In this document: piece by piece, positions 17,320 through 27,300 of the stretch
Position numbering within the stretch: the first letter of the stretch is position 1
Layout: each line of letters begins with the position of its first letter
Assembly (NCBI GenBank): GCA_947487905.1
Contig: CANLAV010000014.1
Location: 1 to 32,941, forward strand
Direction of reading: 5' to 3'
From: Bacteroidota bacterium
GTDB lineage: Bacteria; Bacteroidota; Bacteroidia; B-17B0; Aurantibacillaceae
DNA: 32,941 nt
Made by a program: the position numbers and the translations under genes
The notes under the pieces: generated by a model
The model's input: only the letters and a program-made list of their open reading frames with translations
Told to the model about the DNA's origin: nothing
Database searches by the model: none

Positions 17320-17327
17320 CAAAGATA
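17320..17327 (-). promoter_or_regulatory. Candidate -7 box of the aspartate kinase promoter
   Basis: On the minus strand this reads TATCTTTG, an exact TAnnTTTG box 15 bases before the lysC start codon. No clear TTG is found 17-23 bases upstream, so the -33 part is weak. A start here would give a very short leader. Confidence 0.4.
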
Positions 17328-17400
17328 CAGTTAGACTGATATAAATAAATATTTAATATATGATTTTTAATTCTATTAACCCTAATAGTAAAAAGATATC

Positions 17401-17430
17401 AAAAAAAAATCCCGATTAATCGGGATTTAA
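17401..17430 (-). terminator. Intrinsic terminator of the act-cox operon
   Basis: AAATCCCGATTAATCGGGATTT at 17407-17428 is a perfect palindrome. In the minus-strand sense it is followed by a run of nine T. It lies just after the coxA stop codon and marks the end of the respiratory operon. Confidence 0.9.
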
Positions 17431-17436
17431 ATTTTT

Positions 17437-19257
17437 TTAATGTTCTCCATCACCGCTCTCTCCTTCAGCAAGAGGAACCGTTTGAGGTATAAAGTCACTT
17501 TCTGAGCCCGGCTTACTGTAGTCATAAGCCCAGCGGTGAACTACTGGTAATGACCCTGGCCAGTTACCATGAATGTTTGCCATAGGCGTTGTCCATTCTA
17601 ATGTATTCGAATTCCATGGATTTTGAGGAGATTTTTCTCCACGAAACATACTGTAAAAGAAATTAAACAAGAAGATAACTTGTGCTAAGGCAGCTAAAAT
17701 AGCAAACACTGTAACAATTTCATTGATGTCAACTAAATTATCAAACATTGGGAAATTACTATTTGTATAATAACGACGAGGTACACCAGCCAATCCTAAG
17801 AAATGCATTGGGAAGAAAACGCCATAAGAACACACAAAGGTTATCCAGAAATGTAAATATCCAAGCTTTTTATTCATCATACGTAAGAACATTTTAGGGA
17901 ACCAATGATAAACACCTGCAAACATGCCAAAAATAGCTGATAAACCCATTACAATGTGGAAGTGAGCAACCACAAAATACGTATCGTGTACGTTAATATC
18001 TAAGGTCGAATCAGCTAAAATAATCCCAGTAACACCACCTGTTACAAATGAGGAAACTAACCCGATAGAAAACAACATGGCAGGAGTGTATTGGATATTT
18101 CCTTTCCATAAAGTAGTGATGTAGTTAAATGCCTTTACAGAAGAAGGAATAGCAATCAATAAGGTTGTAAATACGAAAACAGAACCTAAAAAAGGATTCA
18201 TCCCTGTAATAAACATATGATGACCCCAAACAATAAACGATAAGAACCCAATGGCTAACATAGAGCCAATCATCGCTCTGTAACCAAAAATTGGTTTACG
18301 AGAATTAGTTGCGATAACTTCAGATGTAATACCTAACGCTGGTAAAATAACAATGTAAACTTCAGGATGACCTAAAAACCAAAATAAATGTTCAAATAAT
18401 ACTGGGCTTCCACCTACATTATCTAATGGACGACCGCCAATATAAATATCGGATAAGTAAAAACTAGTTCCTAAGCTTCTATCACAAATTAATAATACAA
18501 CTGCTGAAACTAAAACAGGGAAAGATAAAACCCCTAAAATAGCTGTAATTAAAATAGCCCACATGGTTAAAGGCATGCGAGTCATTTTCATTCCTTTGGT
18601 ACGTAAGTTAATAATGGTTACAATGTAATTAATACCTCCTAATAAAGAAGATACAATGAATAATGTCATTGAAATTAACCACATCGTCATCCCCAATTTA
18701 GATCCTGGCATTGCTTCTGGCAAAGCTGATAACGGAGGATAAATTGTCCACCCTCCTGAAGCAGGGCCGTCAGTGATAAATAAAGAAGCAATCATGATTA
18801 CGCTTGATAAAAAAAAGAACCAATACGATAACATATTTAAAAACCCAGAAGCCATATCACGTGCACCAACTTGATATGGTATCAATAAATTAGCAAACGT
18901 TCCAGATAATCCTCCCGTTAATACAAAGAAAACCATCAATGTACCGTGTATAGTGACCAAAGCCAAATACATATTAGGATCAAGAATGCCATCTTTACCC
19001 CACGTATCACCAAGCATGGCATTAATAAATGCAAATTTTTCTCCTGGCCAAGCTAATTGCATTCGGAAAATAATAGACATCATCATTGCAACCACAGCCA
19101 AAATAATGGCAGTAATTAAAAATTGACGAGAGATCATTTTATGATCCATGCTAAAAATATATTTAGCTACAAATGATTGGTGCTCTTCTTCGTGAGCGTG
19201 ATCATGAGCATGATGTCCTGCGTGTTCTGATAAATCAATTGAATGTGCGTTTGCCAT
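17437..19257 (-). CDS. coxA: Cytochrome c oxidase subunit I (A1-type, aa3)
   Basis: The catalytic subunit that reduces O2 to water and pumps protons, 606 residues with 12 or more membrane helices. Haem a ligands are His104 (TIHGTLMVF) and His434. Haem a3 ligand is His432 (HDTYFVVAHFH). CuB ligands are His297, His346 and His347. Tyr301 in GHPEVY is placed for the His-Tyr crosslink. The A1-family proton route is complete: Asp134 and Asn141 of the D-channel, Glu299 and Lys375 of the K-channel. The cytoplasmic N-terminus is unusually His-rich (HAGHHAHDHAHEEEHQ). It is the last gene of the operon, before a terminator. Its acceptor partner is subunit II, encoded just upstream. Confidence 0.97.
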   Translation of the reverse strand: MANAHSIDLSEHAGHHAHDHAHEEEHQSFVAKYIFSMDHKMISRQFLITAIILAVVAMMMSIIFRMQLAWPGEKFAFINAMLGDTWGKDGILDPNMYLALVTIHGTLMVFFVLTGGLSGTFANLLIPYQVGARDMASGFLNMLSYWFFFLSSVIMIASLFITDGPASGGWTIYPPLSALPEAMPGSKLGMTMWLISMTLFIVSSLLGGINYIVTIINLRTKGMKMTRMPLTMWAILITAILGVLSFPVLVSAVVLLICDRSLGTSFYLSDIYIGGRPLDNVGGSPVLFEHLFWFLGHPEVYIVILPALGITSEVIATNSRKPIFGYRAMIGSMLAIGFLSFIVWGHHMFITGMNPFLGSVFVFTTLLIAIPSSVKAFNYITTLWKGNIQYTPAMLFSIGLVSSFVTGGVTGIILADSTLDINVHDTYFVVAHFHIVMGLSAIFGMFAGVYHWFPKMFLRMMNKKLGYLHFWITFVCSYGVFFPMHFLGLAGVPRRYYTNSNFPMFDNLVDINEIVTVFAILAALAQVIFLFNFFYSMFRGEKSPQNPWNSNTLEWTTPMANIHGNWPGSLPVVHRWAYDYSKPGSESDFIPQTVPLAEGESGDGEH

Positions 19258-19299
19258 TTTTTTAACTCTTTATTTTGTAAACAATACTTTTTATTTTAT

Positions 19300-20331
19300 T
19301 TATTTTGATGCTAATGTTTTTACTGCCTTTTGCTTCGCAATCCAGGCATTATAATCTTTTTCACTTTCAACAATAATTGTCATTTGCATATTATAATGAG
19401 AAGCTCCGCAAATTTTTGCACAATATAATAAGTAATCGAACTCAACAGGTTCTTTATTATCTTTTGCACGAACATCATTAATCCCTTTCATTAACTGAAT
19501 CACATAAGGATCTTTTCGCATTTCAGCAGTCGTTTTGTTTGGCGTAAATCTGAATTCTGTTACCATGCCCGGAACACAATTCATTTGAGCTCTAAAATGT
19601 GGCATAAAAGCCGAGTGAATGACATCACGTGAACGCATTTTAAACTCAATCTCTCTATTAACAGGAATGTGAAACTCATTTCTAACAATAATGTCATCAA
19701 AAGAAGTAGCGTCTAAAGTATCAAGACCTACAATATTTTGACCATCGATTTGACGATAATCCGTTGAACCTAATACTTTATCCTTTCCAGCATAACGCGC
19801 TGTCCAATCAAATTGTTTTGCGTATAATTCGATTGTAATTTTGTTAGGGTCAGTTGAGCGATCCGTAATTTCATTCCAATATTTTAATCCAAAGATAATG
19901 ATACCAGCTAAAACAACAGCAGGAAGAACGGTCCAAACCATTTCTAAACGATTATCATGAGCAAAGAACGTAGCTTTAGTTTTATCTTTCCCTGAGTATT
20001 TATATGCAAAATAAAACAATGTACCATTTGTTAAAATCGTTGCAATAGTAATAATCCACATATTAATATTCCATAATTGGTCAACTTTTAACCCATGAAC
20101 AGATGCTGCGCCTGGCAAAGAGTTATCTTCCCAACGATCTATTTGCCACAACAAAGATGCAAATAGCAATATCCCAAAAATTAGCATTAATTTGCCATTG
20201 AAGGTATTGTCTTTTTCTGTAACATTCCACTCTTTAGTATTTTTAAACTGTCGAGATAACTCAACAACACGCATTAGCTGATGAACAGCGATAATTAAGA
20301 GTACAAGTCCGATTAATATTAACAATTTCAT
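19300..20331 (-). CDS. coxB: Cytochrome c oxidase subunit II (CuA)
   Basis: A 343-residue membrane-anchored subunit that takes electrons into the oxidase. The N-terminus shows several hydrophobic helices (about 1-20, 47-63, 90-110, 130-150). The periplasmic cupredoxin domain carries the CuA ligands His239 (DVIHSAFMPHFRAQM), Cys304, Cys308, His312 and Met315 in CAKICGASHYNM. The usual Glu of C-x-E-x-C is replaced by Lys306. I recall this as common in Bacteroidota. There is no CxxCH at the C-terminus, so this is an aa3 rather than caa3 arrangement and needs an outside cytochrome c or ACIII as donor. It lies 47 bases downstream of actF. Confidence 0.96.
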   Translation of the reverse strand: MKLLILIGLVLLIIAVHQLMRVVELSRQFKNTKEWNVTEKDNTFNGKLMLIFGILLFASLLWQIDRWEDNSLPGAASVHGLKVDQLWNINMWIITIATILTNGTLFYFAYKYSGKDKTKATFFAHDNRLEMVWTVLPAVVLAGIIIFGLKYWNEITDRSTDPNKITIELYAKQFDWTARYAGKDKVLGSTDYRQIDGQNIVGLDTLDATSFDDIIVRNEFHIPVNREIEFKMRSRDVIHSAFMPHFRAQMNCVPGMVTEFRFTPNKTTAEMRKDPYVIQLMKGINDVRAKDNKEPVEFDYLLYCAKICGASHYNMQMTIIVESEKDYNAWIAKQKAVKTLASK

Positions 20332-20378
20332 ATTATAACAATTTTATAGTTCGATTTATTGATGTTTTCGATGTTTGA

Positions 20379-21611
20379 TTAATAAGAGTGGTGTAAACTT
20401 TCTGATAAGAAAGGATGGTTTTTTACTAATAAAGGTTTCTTCGCAAGATTTGTTAATACCACATAAATAAACAATCCTAAGAAAAAGAAGAATGTTCCAA
20501 CTTCCATCCAGCTTAATCCTGTCCAATTGTGCCCAACTGTACCTGGCATTACAATCATGATCATGTCTAAATAATGTCCAACAAAAATAATTGCTCCAAC
20601 AAAAATCAAGAAGAAGAAGTTACGTTTTGAATCTCTACTCATTAACATAATCATTGGAAATGCGAAGTTTACAAAAAACACAGTCCACATTAATGCTTTA
20701 TAAGATTCCCAACGTGTTTTGTAATATACAACCTCTTCAGGAATATCAGCATACCAAATTAACATGAATTGAGAAAAATATAAATAAGCCCAAAGGAATG
20801 ATATAGCAAACATCCATTTACCGATATCATGGACTGTACTTTCTGTAACAAAATCTAGGTACCCTAGTTTTTTCAACCAAACAACTAATATTGTAACTGT
20901 AATCATAGAACTAACCCACATGCCAGAGAATACATACCAACCCATCATGGTAGAGAACCAGTGAGTGTCAATACTCATCAACCAATCCCATGCCGCTGTT
21001 GAAGATGTATAAGCAAATAGTACTAAAAAATAAGCACTTAACTTAATGTTTTTCCAATGAAATCCTTTAGAATCTTCTTGGCCCAAAGCATCTGCCTCAC
21101 TTGAGTTTTTTCTTAGCTTCCATGAAAATAACACCCAAGAAACCATGTATAAAATTGTTCTAATCCACCAAAACACACCAAAATAACCAATTTTTCCAGC
21201 GATAACTTTATCGTAATTTGGAGAAGCAACATCATCAACACCTTCTGTCATCCAAGGGTAAATAGTGTTCATGTGTAATTGTCCAAAAATAAATATCAAT
21301 AATAAAAAAGATAATCCATAAGGTAAAAAAGTTGTTGTTGCTTCGATGATTCTTTTTATGGTAGTTGACCATCCAGATTCAGCCGCGTATTGCAATGCTA
21401 AAAAGAATACAGATGCTAAAGCAATCCCCATAAAGTAAAATGAGCCTGCAAAAATATTAGCCCAAGCTCTATTATGCTGATAATGATGGTCTTCAGCGTT
21501 TGTATCAAAAACAAACATACAAATGATAGAAATTAATCCAACTGCCATTAAAAGCATGGATGCCATTTTTGTTTTTGAAGGAAATACGAAATTTAATTTT
21601 TCAGTGTTCAT
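20379..21611 (-). CDS. actF: Alternative complex III subunit ActF (quinol-binding membrane subunit)
   Basis: A 410-residue polytopic membrane protein of the NrfD/PsrC-like family with about ten hydrophobic helices, such as MASMLLMAVGLISIICMF and AYTSSTAAWDWLMSIDTHWF. The WDWLMSID-H-W segment is typical of ActF. In ACIII it pairs with ActC in the membrane as the second NrfD-type subunit and is linked to quinol chemistry or proton movement, but its role is less certain than ActC's. The short N-terminal helix and the WYADIPEEVVYY loop near the middle are features of the Bacteroidota form. It follows actE by 48 bases and precedes coxB by 47, tying complex III and IV genes in one transcript. Confidence 0.95.
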   Translation of the reverse strand: MNTEKLNFVFPSKTKMASMLLMAVGLISIICMFVFDTNAEDHHYQHNRAWANIFAGSFYFMGIALASVFFLALQYAAESGWSTTIKRIIEATTTFLPYGLSFLLLIFIFGQLHMNTIYPWMTEGVDDVASPNYDKVIAGKIGYFGVFWWIRTILYMVSWVLFSWKLRKNSSEADALGQEDSKGFHWKNIKLSAYFLVLFAYTSSTAAWDWLMSIDTHWFSTMMGWYVFSGMWVSSMITVTILVVWLKKLGYLDFVTESTVHDIGKWMFAISFLWAYLYFSQFMLIWYADIPEEVVYYKTRWESYKALMWTVFFVNFAFPMIMLMSRDSKRNFFFLIFVGAIIFVGHYLDMIMIVMPGTVGHNWTGLSWMEVGTFFFFLGLFIYVVLTNLAKKPLLVKNHPFLSESLHHSY

Positions 21612-21659
21612 ATTATTGTAATTCAGTTATGTCTTTAAATTCGTTTAATTAATATACAA

Positions 21660-22298
21660 TTAAGGCTTTGCTACTACTGTGTTAGTTGGAACCGCTTTTA
21701 CTGTAGAATCAACCGCAACTGTTTTTGGTCCTTGTAATTTTTGCACATAATGTACTAAAGTCCAACGCTCTTGAGTATTTAAAAGACTAGCATGATTTCC
21801 CATAGAATTTTTTCCATAAGTAATCGAGTGGAAAATTTTACCTTCTGGTAAATTTTTTAACGGTCCATTGTATGCTGGTGGTGGTCCTGGCAACTTAGCT
21901 GCTACCTTTCCATCACCCGCTCCAGTTGCTCCATGACAGTGTATACAAAATTTCCCAAAAAGCACTTCACCGTCTTTTTCAACTTGAGGCGTTAAAGCGA
22001 TGGGGTTTTTTAAATACAGACCTGCTTGTTCGTATCCTTCAACTGTATTTGGATAAACGTAAGGCATATAACCTCTAGCGATAGTTCCGCTCACTGGCAA
22101 CATAGCACTATTTAAAGTGTCGTCTCCAATAATATAAGTTCCGTAATTTTCAACAGATGGCGAGCGATACATGTCAGGCATAAATTCGAATCCAGGACTG
22201 TTTGCGTCTTTTTTGCCACATGATGTAAAACCTGCAACTAACATTACTACGAAGGTTCCGCAAGTAAAGAGTTTCAAATTTTTATAAGATATATTCAT
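21660..22298 (-). CDS. actE: Alternative complex III subunit ActE (monohaem cytochrome c)
   Basis: A 212-residue lipoprotein cytochrome c. The type II signal peptide ends GFTSC with Cys27 as lipid anchor. The haem motif is Cys118-x-x-Cys121-His122 (FCIHCHGATGAGDG). Met166 in GKNSMGNHA is a good sixth ligand. The preceding MPDMYRSPSVENYG segment is conserved in ActE, which wraps around the ActB-ActA body. The haem hands electrons from the ActA relay to an outside acceptor or to the oxidase. It lies 30 bases downstream of actD and 48 upstream of actF. Confidence 0.94.
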   Translation of the reverse strand: MNISYKNLKLFTCGTFVVMLVAGFTSCGKKDANSPGFEFMPDMYRSPSVENYGTYIIGDDTLNSAMLPVSGTIARGYMPYVYPNTVEGYEQAGLYLKNPIALTPQVEKDGEVLFGKFCIHCHGATGAGDGKVAAKLPGPPPAYNGPLKNLPEGKIFHSITYGKNSMGNHASLLNTQERWTLVHYVQKLQGPKTVAVDSTVKAVPTNTVVAKP

Positions 22299-22328
22299 CA
22301 GTATTATTTTTAATTTTATTTTGTACTA

Positions 22329-22877
22329 TTAATATTTTGCTTCAATCACTAAAGTCCCTTTGTAATTAATTTCTTCTGCGCCATTAGCTCTCAAGATTTC
22401 GTCAGCCTTTTTTGATTGTTCTTCGTTCAACTCTAAATAAATCATGAACTTATCGTCTGTTGTACGAGGGTCTGGATTTTTTGCTTTTGCGCCTGGTACT
22501 AACATACAACGCAATAGATAGGTTAAAGCCATTCCGTGGGCCGCACAGAATACAGTAGCTTCAAAAGAAATCGGAATAAATGCAGGAATGTTAAAGTAAT
22601 AACTCCAATTTGGTTTTCCACCAATATCATTTGGCCAATCATGAATCATCATATACCACATCATTAACGTAGCTAAGCCTAAACCTATCAGGCCATAAAT
22701 AAATGCACAAATAGCTAGGCGTGTGCGCGGGACACCAATGATTGGATCAATACCATGTAATGGAAACGGTGTATAAACTTCGTTGATACGAATTCCTGAA
22801 GATCGTAATTTCTTACAAGCTTCTAACAAAGGAACTTCATCTGAAAATATGCCGTGTATAATGTTTTTTGTTATCAT
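22329..22877 (-). CDS. actD: Alternative complex III subunit ActD (DUF3341)
   Basis: A 182-residue inner-membrane protein matching DUF3341. A soluble N-terminal ferredoxin-like part (IIHGIFSDEVPLLEACKKLR) contains the conserved VYTPFPLHGID. Two transmembrane helices follow (about 55-80 and 100-125), and a cytoplasmic C-terminus ends in a strand (GTLVIEAKY). The subunit has no cofactor and supports the membrane module with ActC. It sits 57 bases after actC and 30 before actE. Confidence 0.95.
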   Translation of the reverse strand: MITKNIIHGIFSDEVPLLEACKKLRSSGIRINEVYTPFPLHGIDPIIGVPRTRLAICAFIYGLIGLGLATLMMWYMMIHDWPNDIGGKPNWSYYFNIPAFIPISFEATVFCAAHGMALTYLLRCMLVPGAKAKNPDPRTTDDKFMIYLELNEEQSKKADEILRANGAEEINYKGTLVIEAKY

Positions 22878-22933
22878 ATCGTTTTAATAAATCAAACTTT
22901 TTTATTTTATTTTTTTCGCTAACACTATTTAAT

Positions 22934-24319
22934 TTAGTGAGCGTGTTCTTCTGCTAATTTTTTATGTTCTTGTCCTGATGATTTTAAAATAGATTTTAAC
23001 TCAGCTTGGGCAATAACTGGGAATGTACGAGAATATAATAAGAATAATGTAAAGAACATTCCGATAGTGCCAACAAAAATACCTACATCGATAAATGATG
23101 GTGAATATGAATTCCAAGTAGATGGTAAATAGGTGCGGCATAAAGTAGGAACAATGATAACAAAACGTTCGAACCACATACCAATGTTAACAACAATAGA
23201 AAGAACAAACGTAAACGCTAAGCTTGTACGTAATTTTTTAAACCAAAACAATTGTGGCGAAATAACATTACAAGTCATCATAATCCAATAAGCCCAAGCC
23301 ATTGGACCAGTTGCTCTGTTTAAGAATGCATATTGTTCCCATTCAACACCAGAATACCAAGCCATAAACAACTCCGTTAAATAAGCCACGCCTACAATAG
23401 ACCCTGTAACAATAATTACAATATTCATGTATTCAACGTGTTTAATGGTAATGTATGCTTCTAATTTATATACTTTACGAACGATTAACATTAATGTTAA
23501 TACCATGGCAAAACCAGAAAATACAGCTCCAGATACGAAATAAGGAGGGAAAATAGTTGTATGCCACCCCGGTAAAATAGAAGTAGCAAAGTCCATGGAT
23601 ACAATCGAGTGAACTGAGAATACTAACGGTGTAGATAATCCAGCTAAAACCAAAGAAACCTCTTCAAAACGACTCCAATGACGAGCGCTTCCACCCCAAC
23701 CAAAAGACAATAATGCATATACTTTTTTCATTTTAGGTTTAACAACTCTGTCACGAATCATAGCAAAATCAGGAATTAAACCAATATACCAGAACACAAT
23801 AGAAACAGTAGCATACGTTGAAACGGCAAAAACGTCCCATAACAAAGGAGAGTTAAAGTTAGGCCACAAAGAACCAAATTGATTTGGTAATGGGAATAAC
23901 ATATAATCTAACCAAGGACGACCAGTATGTAGTGTTACGAAAATAGCTGCACATAATACCGCAAAAATAGTCATTGCCTCAGCTGAACGGTTAATTGCCA
24001 TACGCCACTTTTGACGGAACAATAATAATACTGCAGAAATTAATGTCCCAGCGTGACCAATACCAATCCACCAAACGAAGTTTGTAATATCCCAAGCCCA
24101 ATCAACACCGTTATTAGAGCCCCAAGCTCCAATTCCAACGCCTATTGTGTATGATAAACATCCGATGCCCCACATAAACCCTAATACCGATATAGTAAAT
24201 AAAATATACCATAATCGATTGGCTTTCCCTTCAATCGGAGCAATAATATCGTCGGTGATTTTTCGGTAAGTTGGGTTACCTAATATCAATGGTTCTCTTA
24301 TCTGTGATTCTGCGTGCAT
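22934..24319 (-). CDS. actC: Alternative complex III subunit ActC (NrfD-like quinol-oxidising subunit)
   Basis: A 461-residue integral membrane protein of the NrfD/PsrC family with about ten helices. The cytoplasmic N-terminus includes LILGNPTYRKITDDI, typical of ActC. Conserved membrane segments include GIGHAGTLISAVLLLFRQKWR and the SIVSMDFATSILPGWHTTIFPPYFVSGA stretch near the quinol pocket. It contacts the Fe-S subunit ActB, to which it passes electrons from menaquinol. The C-terminus is charged and ends EEHAH. It follows actB by 41 bases. Two separate NrfD-type subunits (ActC and ActF) are normal for ACIII. Confidence 0.96.
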   Translation of the reverse strand: MHAESQIREPLILGNPTYRKITDDIIAPIEGKANRLWYILFTISVLGFMWGIGCLSYTIGVGIGAWGSNNGVDWAWDITNFVWWIGIGHAGTLISAVLLLFRQKWRMAINRSAEAMTIFAVLCAAIFVTLHTGRPWLDYMLFPLPNQFGSLWPNFNSPLLWDVFAVSTYATVSIVFWYIGLIPDFAMIRDRVVKPKMKKVYALLSFGWGGSARHWSRFEEVSLVLAGLSTPLVFSVHSIVSMDFATSILPGWHTTIFPPYFVSGAVFSGFAMVLTLMLIVRKVYKLEAYITIKHVEYMNIVIIVTGSIVGVAYLTELFMAWYSGVEWEQYAFLNRATGPMAWAYWIMMTCNVISPQLFWFKKLRTSLAFTFVLSIVVNIGMWFERFVIIVPTLCRTYLPSTWNSYSPSFIDVGIFVGTIGMFFTLFLLYSRTFPVIAQAELKSILKSSGQEHKKLAEEHAH

Positions 24320-24360
24320 AATATGATTAATTCAGAATTTATAATTATTTTTTATTTTTT

Positions 24361-27300
24361 TTATGAATGATGTTCTTCTTTATGCGCTTCTCCTGTTGGA
24401 GCAACATGTGATGCGTGAGTATGCATTTCCTCTTCCTGATTTCTAACTTTTAATAAATAAGAAACAGTTGGCTTAATCCCTACTTCCTCTAATAAAACGT
24501 AGTTTTTATCATCACATCTCCATTTAGAGATTTCAGCCGTTTCGTCGTTAGCGTCGCCAAACATAATTGCATTTGTAGGACAAGCCTGTTGACAAGCCGT
24601 TTTAATAGCTCCATCTACGATTGGCATTTTTTCTGTCTTAGCAACTAATTTCCCGGCTTGAATACGTTGAACACACATTGAGCATTTTTCCATAACACCA
24701 CGGCTACGAACCACAACATCTGGATTTAACACCATACGGCCCAAATCTTGTTGTGCAGGATTTACATCCGCAAAATCAGTATTATCAATATAATTAAACC
24801 AGTTGAAACGACGAACTTTAAACGGACAGTTGTTGGCACAGTAACGAGTACCAATACAACGGTTATAAGTCATCATGTTCAATCCTTCTGAACTATGGCT
24901 AGTTGCTAAAACTGGACAAACTGTTTCACATGGTGCGTGATTACAATGCTGACACATCATTGGTTGGAAAGTTACCGTCGGATTATTCGAAGGATTTTCC
25001 ATATCCAAATACATTTGTTTAGTTCCTATATGTTCTTCCTGAGCCTTATCTTTGTTCATATCAGAAGTATAATAACGATCGATGCGTAACCAATGCATTT
25101 CACGTGTTTTACCAACTTCTTCCTTACCAACAACATGTACGTTATTTTCAACAGTACAAGCAACAACACAAGCAGCACAACCAATACAAGATGTCATATC
25201 GATGGTTAATCCCCATTTATGATTCATACGAGGATGATCAGCCCATAAATCAACTTCTGCAATAGGGGTTTTGCCCCCGCCATGAGCTGGTAATGCCGCA
25301 ATAGGATTCCAAATTTCTTTTTCTTTGTTTTTATATTCTTTTAAAGAAACTTCACGTAATAAATACTCTTCACGACCCATAATTGTATGGTGAATTTGAG
25401 TAGCCGCAAATTTATGTTCTTCCTTAGTAGCTTTAACAGATACAGATAAGTTTGAATTCGTAAAAGTATTATTTGAAATACTAACAAATGGATAAGCGTT
25501 TTGTCCAACACCAAATGCAACTTTCATTGAACTTGCTTGTCTTCCGTAACCAATTGCTAACCCAATTGTTCCTTCTGTTTGGCCTGGTTGAGGATAAACG
25601 GGAACTTTAATTGTTGTGCCATTCACTGTTAATTCTGCGATAGAACCAATAATGTCTTGACGCTTCATTTCATTTAATCCTAATTTAGCAACATCAGCAG
25701 GGCTCATGGTAATATAGTTATCCCACGTTACCTTAGAGATAGGATCAGGTAACTCCATTAACCATGGATTATTACTTTGAGTACCATTTCCTAGACCAAC
25801 TTTTTCATAAACGACAAGTTCAAACTCTCCTCCTTTTGAAGAAGTAGCTGTATTTGCAAATTTATTATAATCAACAGAAATAACTGTTGCTTCAGTAGCT
25901 CCAAGTAAGGTAATCGTTTTAATAAAGCCAACATTTGAATTAACGTCTGAAGTTAACGAATCAGAAATAGCAGACGCAACACCAGTTGTTTCAATTTTTC
26001 CAGTTGAATCAACTTTTACAGGAGTGAAAGGAATGTCTTTAACAACAGAAACTTTTAATACTCCATCATGCAATGTATGAGCCCAAAAAGAGGCGAAATC
26101 TGAGTATTTTCCTTGTTGAGGAAATACATGATTATTCCAATATCCTTGTAAATAAGCTAAATAATCTGTTTTAATTCCAGACCATTTTAATAAGGTATCT
26201 TGCACTTGACGAGTTCCTTCATAACGAGGGGCTCTGAATATTTGATTAATAGTTGGTTGTTGTAATGAATAATGTCCACGTTTTGGATTTGCATCACCCC
26301 AAGATTCTAGGAAGTTATTATCTGGACAAACATAATCAGCAAGCAAAGAAGTTTCATCTAACGATTGAGAAAAAGAAACTTTTGTTGCAATCTTCTTGTA
26401 TGCAGCTTCAAACTTTAAAGATGCTGGAGTAGTATAAACAGGGTTACAGTTGTAAGTCATTAATGTCCCAACTTTACCAGCATTCATATCAGCAACTAAA
26501 TCAATAAAATCTTTATCGTTTCCTTGCTTTAAATTAAAGTGTAAATCAACATCAACTGTTTTACCATAATTTCCAAGCATTTTATTAATGCCATTCACTA
26601 ATGTTTGGCACGCTTCATCATTATAACCACAAACAACAATCGATTTTCCTTTATTTTCAACTAACTCTTTGGCTGCTTTTGAAATTGCTTTCGAAGCCGC
26701 AGAATTAGAAATTTTTCCTTCAGATACTTTTGAATTTCCTGTAGCCTTAGCCACTTCATTATATAAGGATGAAATAACTTTTCCAAATTCAGATGGCTTA
26801 ACCATATAACGCTCATCAGCATTAGCTCCCGTTAAAGATAAATTAGCTTCAAAATGGTAATGTTTACTCATTTCCAAATTTTCTCTATTTACTTTACGTG
26901 TTTTGCTATATTGATTTGCGAATTCAATTGGATTCAACCAAGTTCCTAAAAAATCACAAGCTATACCAACAATCGTTTTTGCCTTTGAGAAATCGTAAGA
27001 TGAAACGACTGATTTTCCAAATACATTTTTATTTGCACGGATTAAAGCTGAATAAGAAACAGCATCATAAGTAACGTGTTTAGCGTTTGGATACTTTGAT
27101 GTAAATTCTGCAATTACAGCCTTAGTAGATGGACTAATAATTGTTGATGATAAAATAACAGCTTGCCCAACAGATATCGATTTTACAACAGCATCATCAA
27201 CATTTTTCCATGTTGTTAATTGACCCTTTGCTAATGGTCCTGTTAAACGAGCTCCATCATATAAACTTAAAACCGAAGACTGAACTCTTGCGCTTGTTGC

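Noticed and set aside
17306-17400. A lysine riboswitch or attenuator before aspartate kinase
   Set aside because: Only about 95 AT-rich bases without stable stems lie between the gene and the coxA terminator.
19300-20331. Subunit II as a caa3-type protein with a fused cytochrome c
   Set aside because: No CxxCH occurs anywhere in the protein; it ends soon after the CuA domain.
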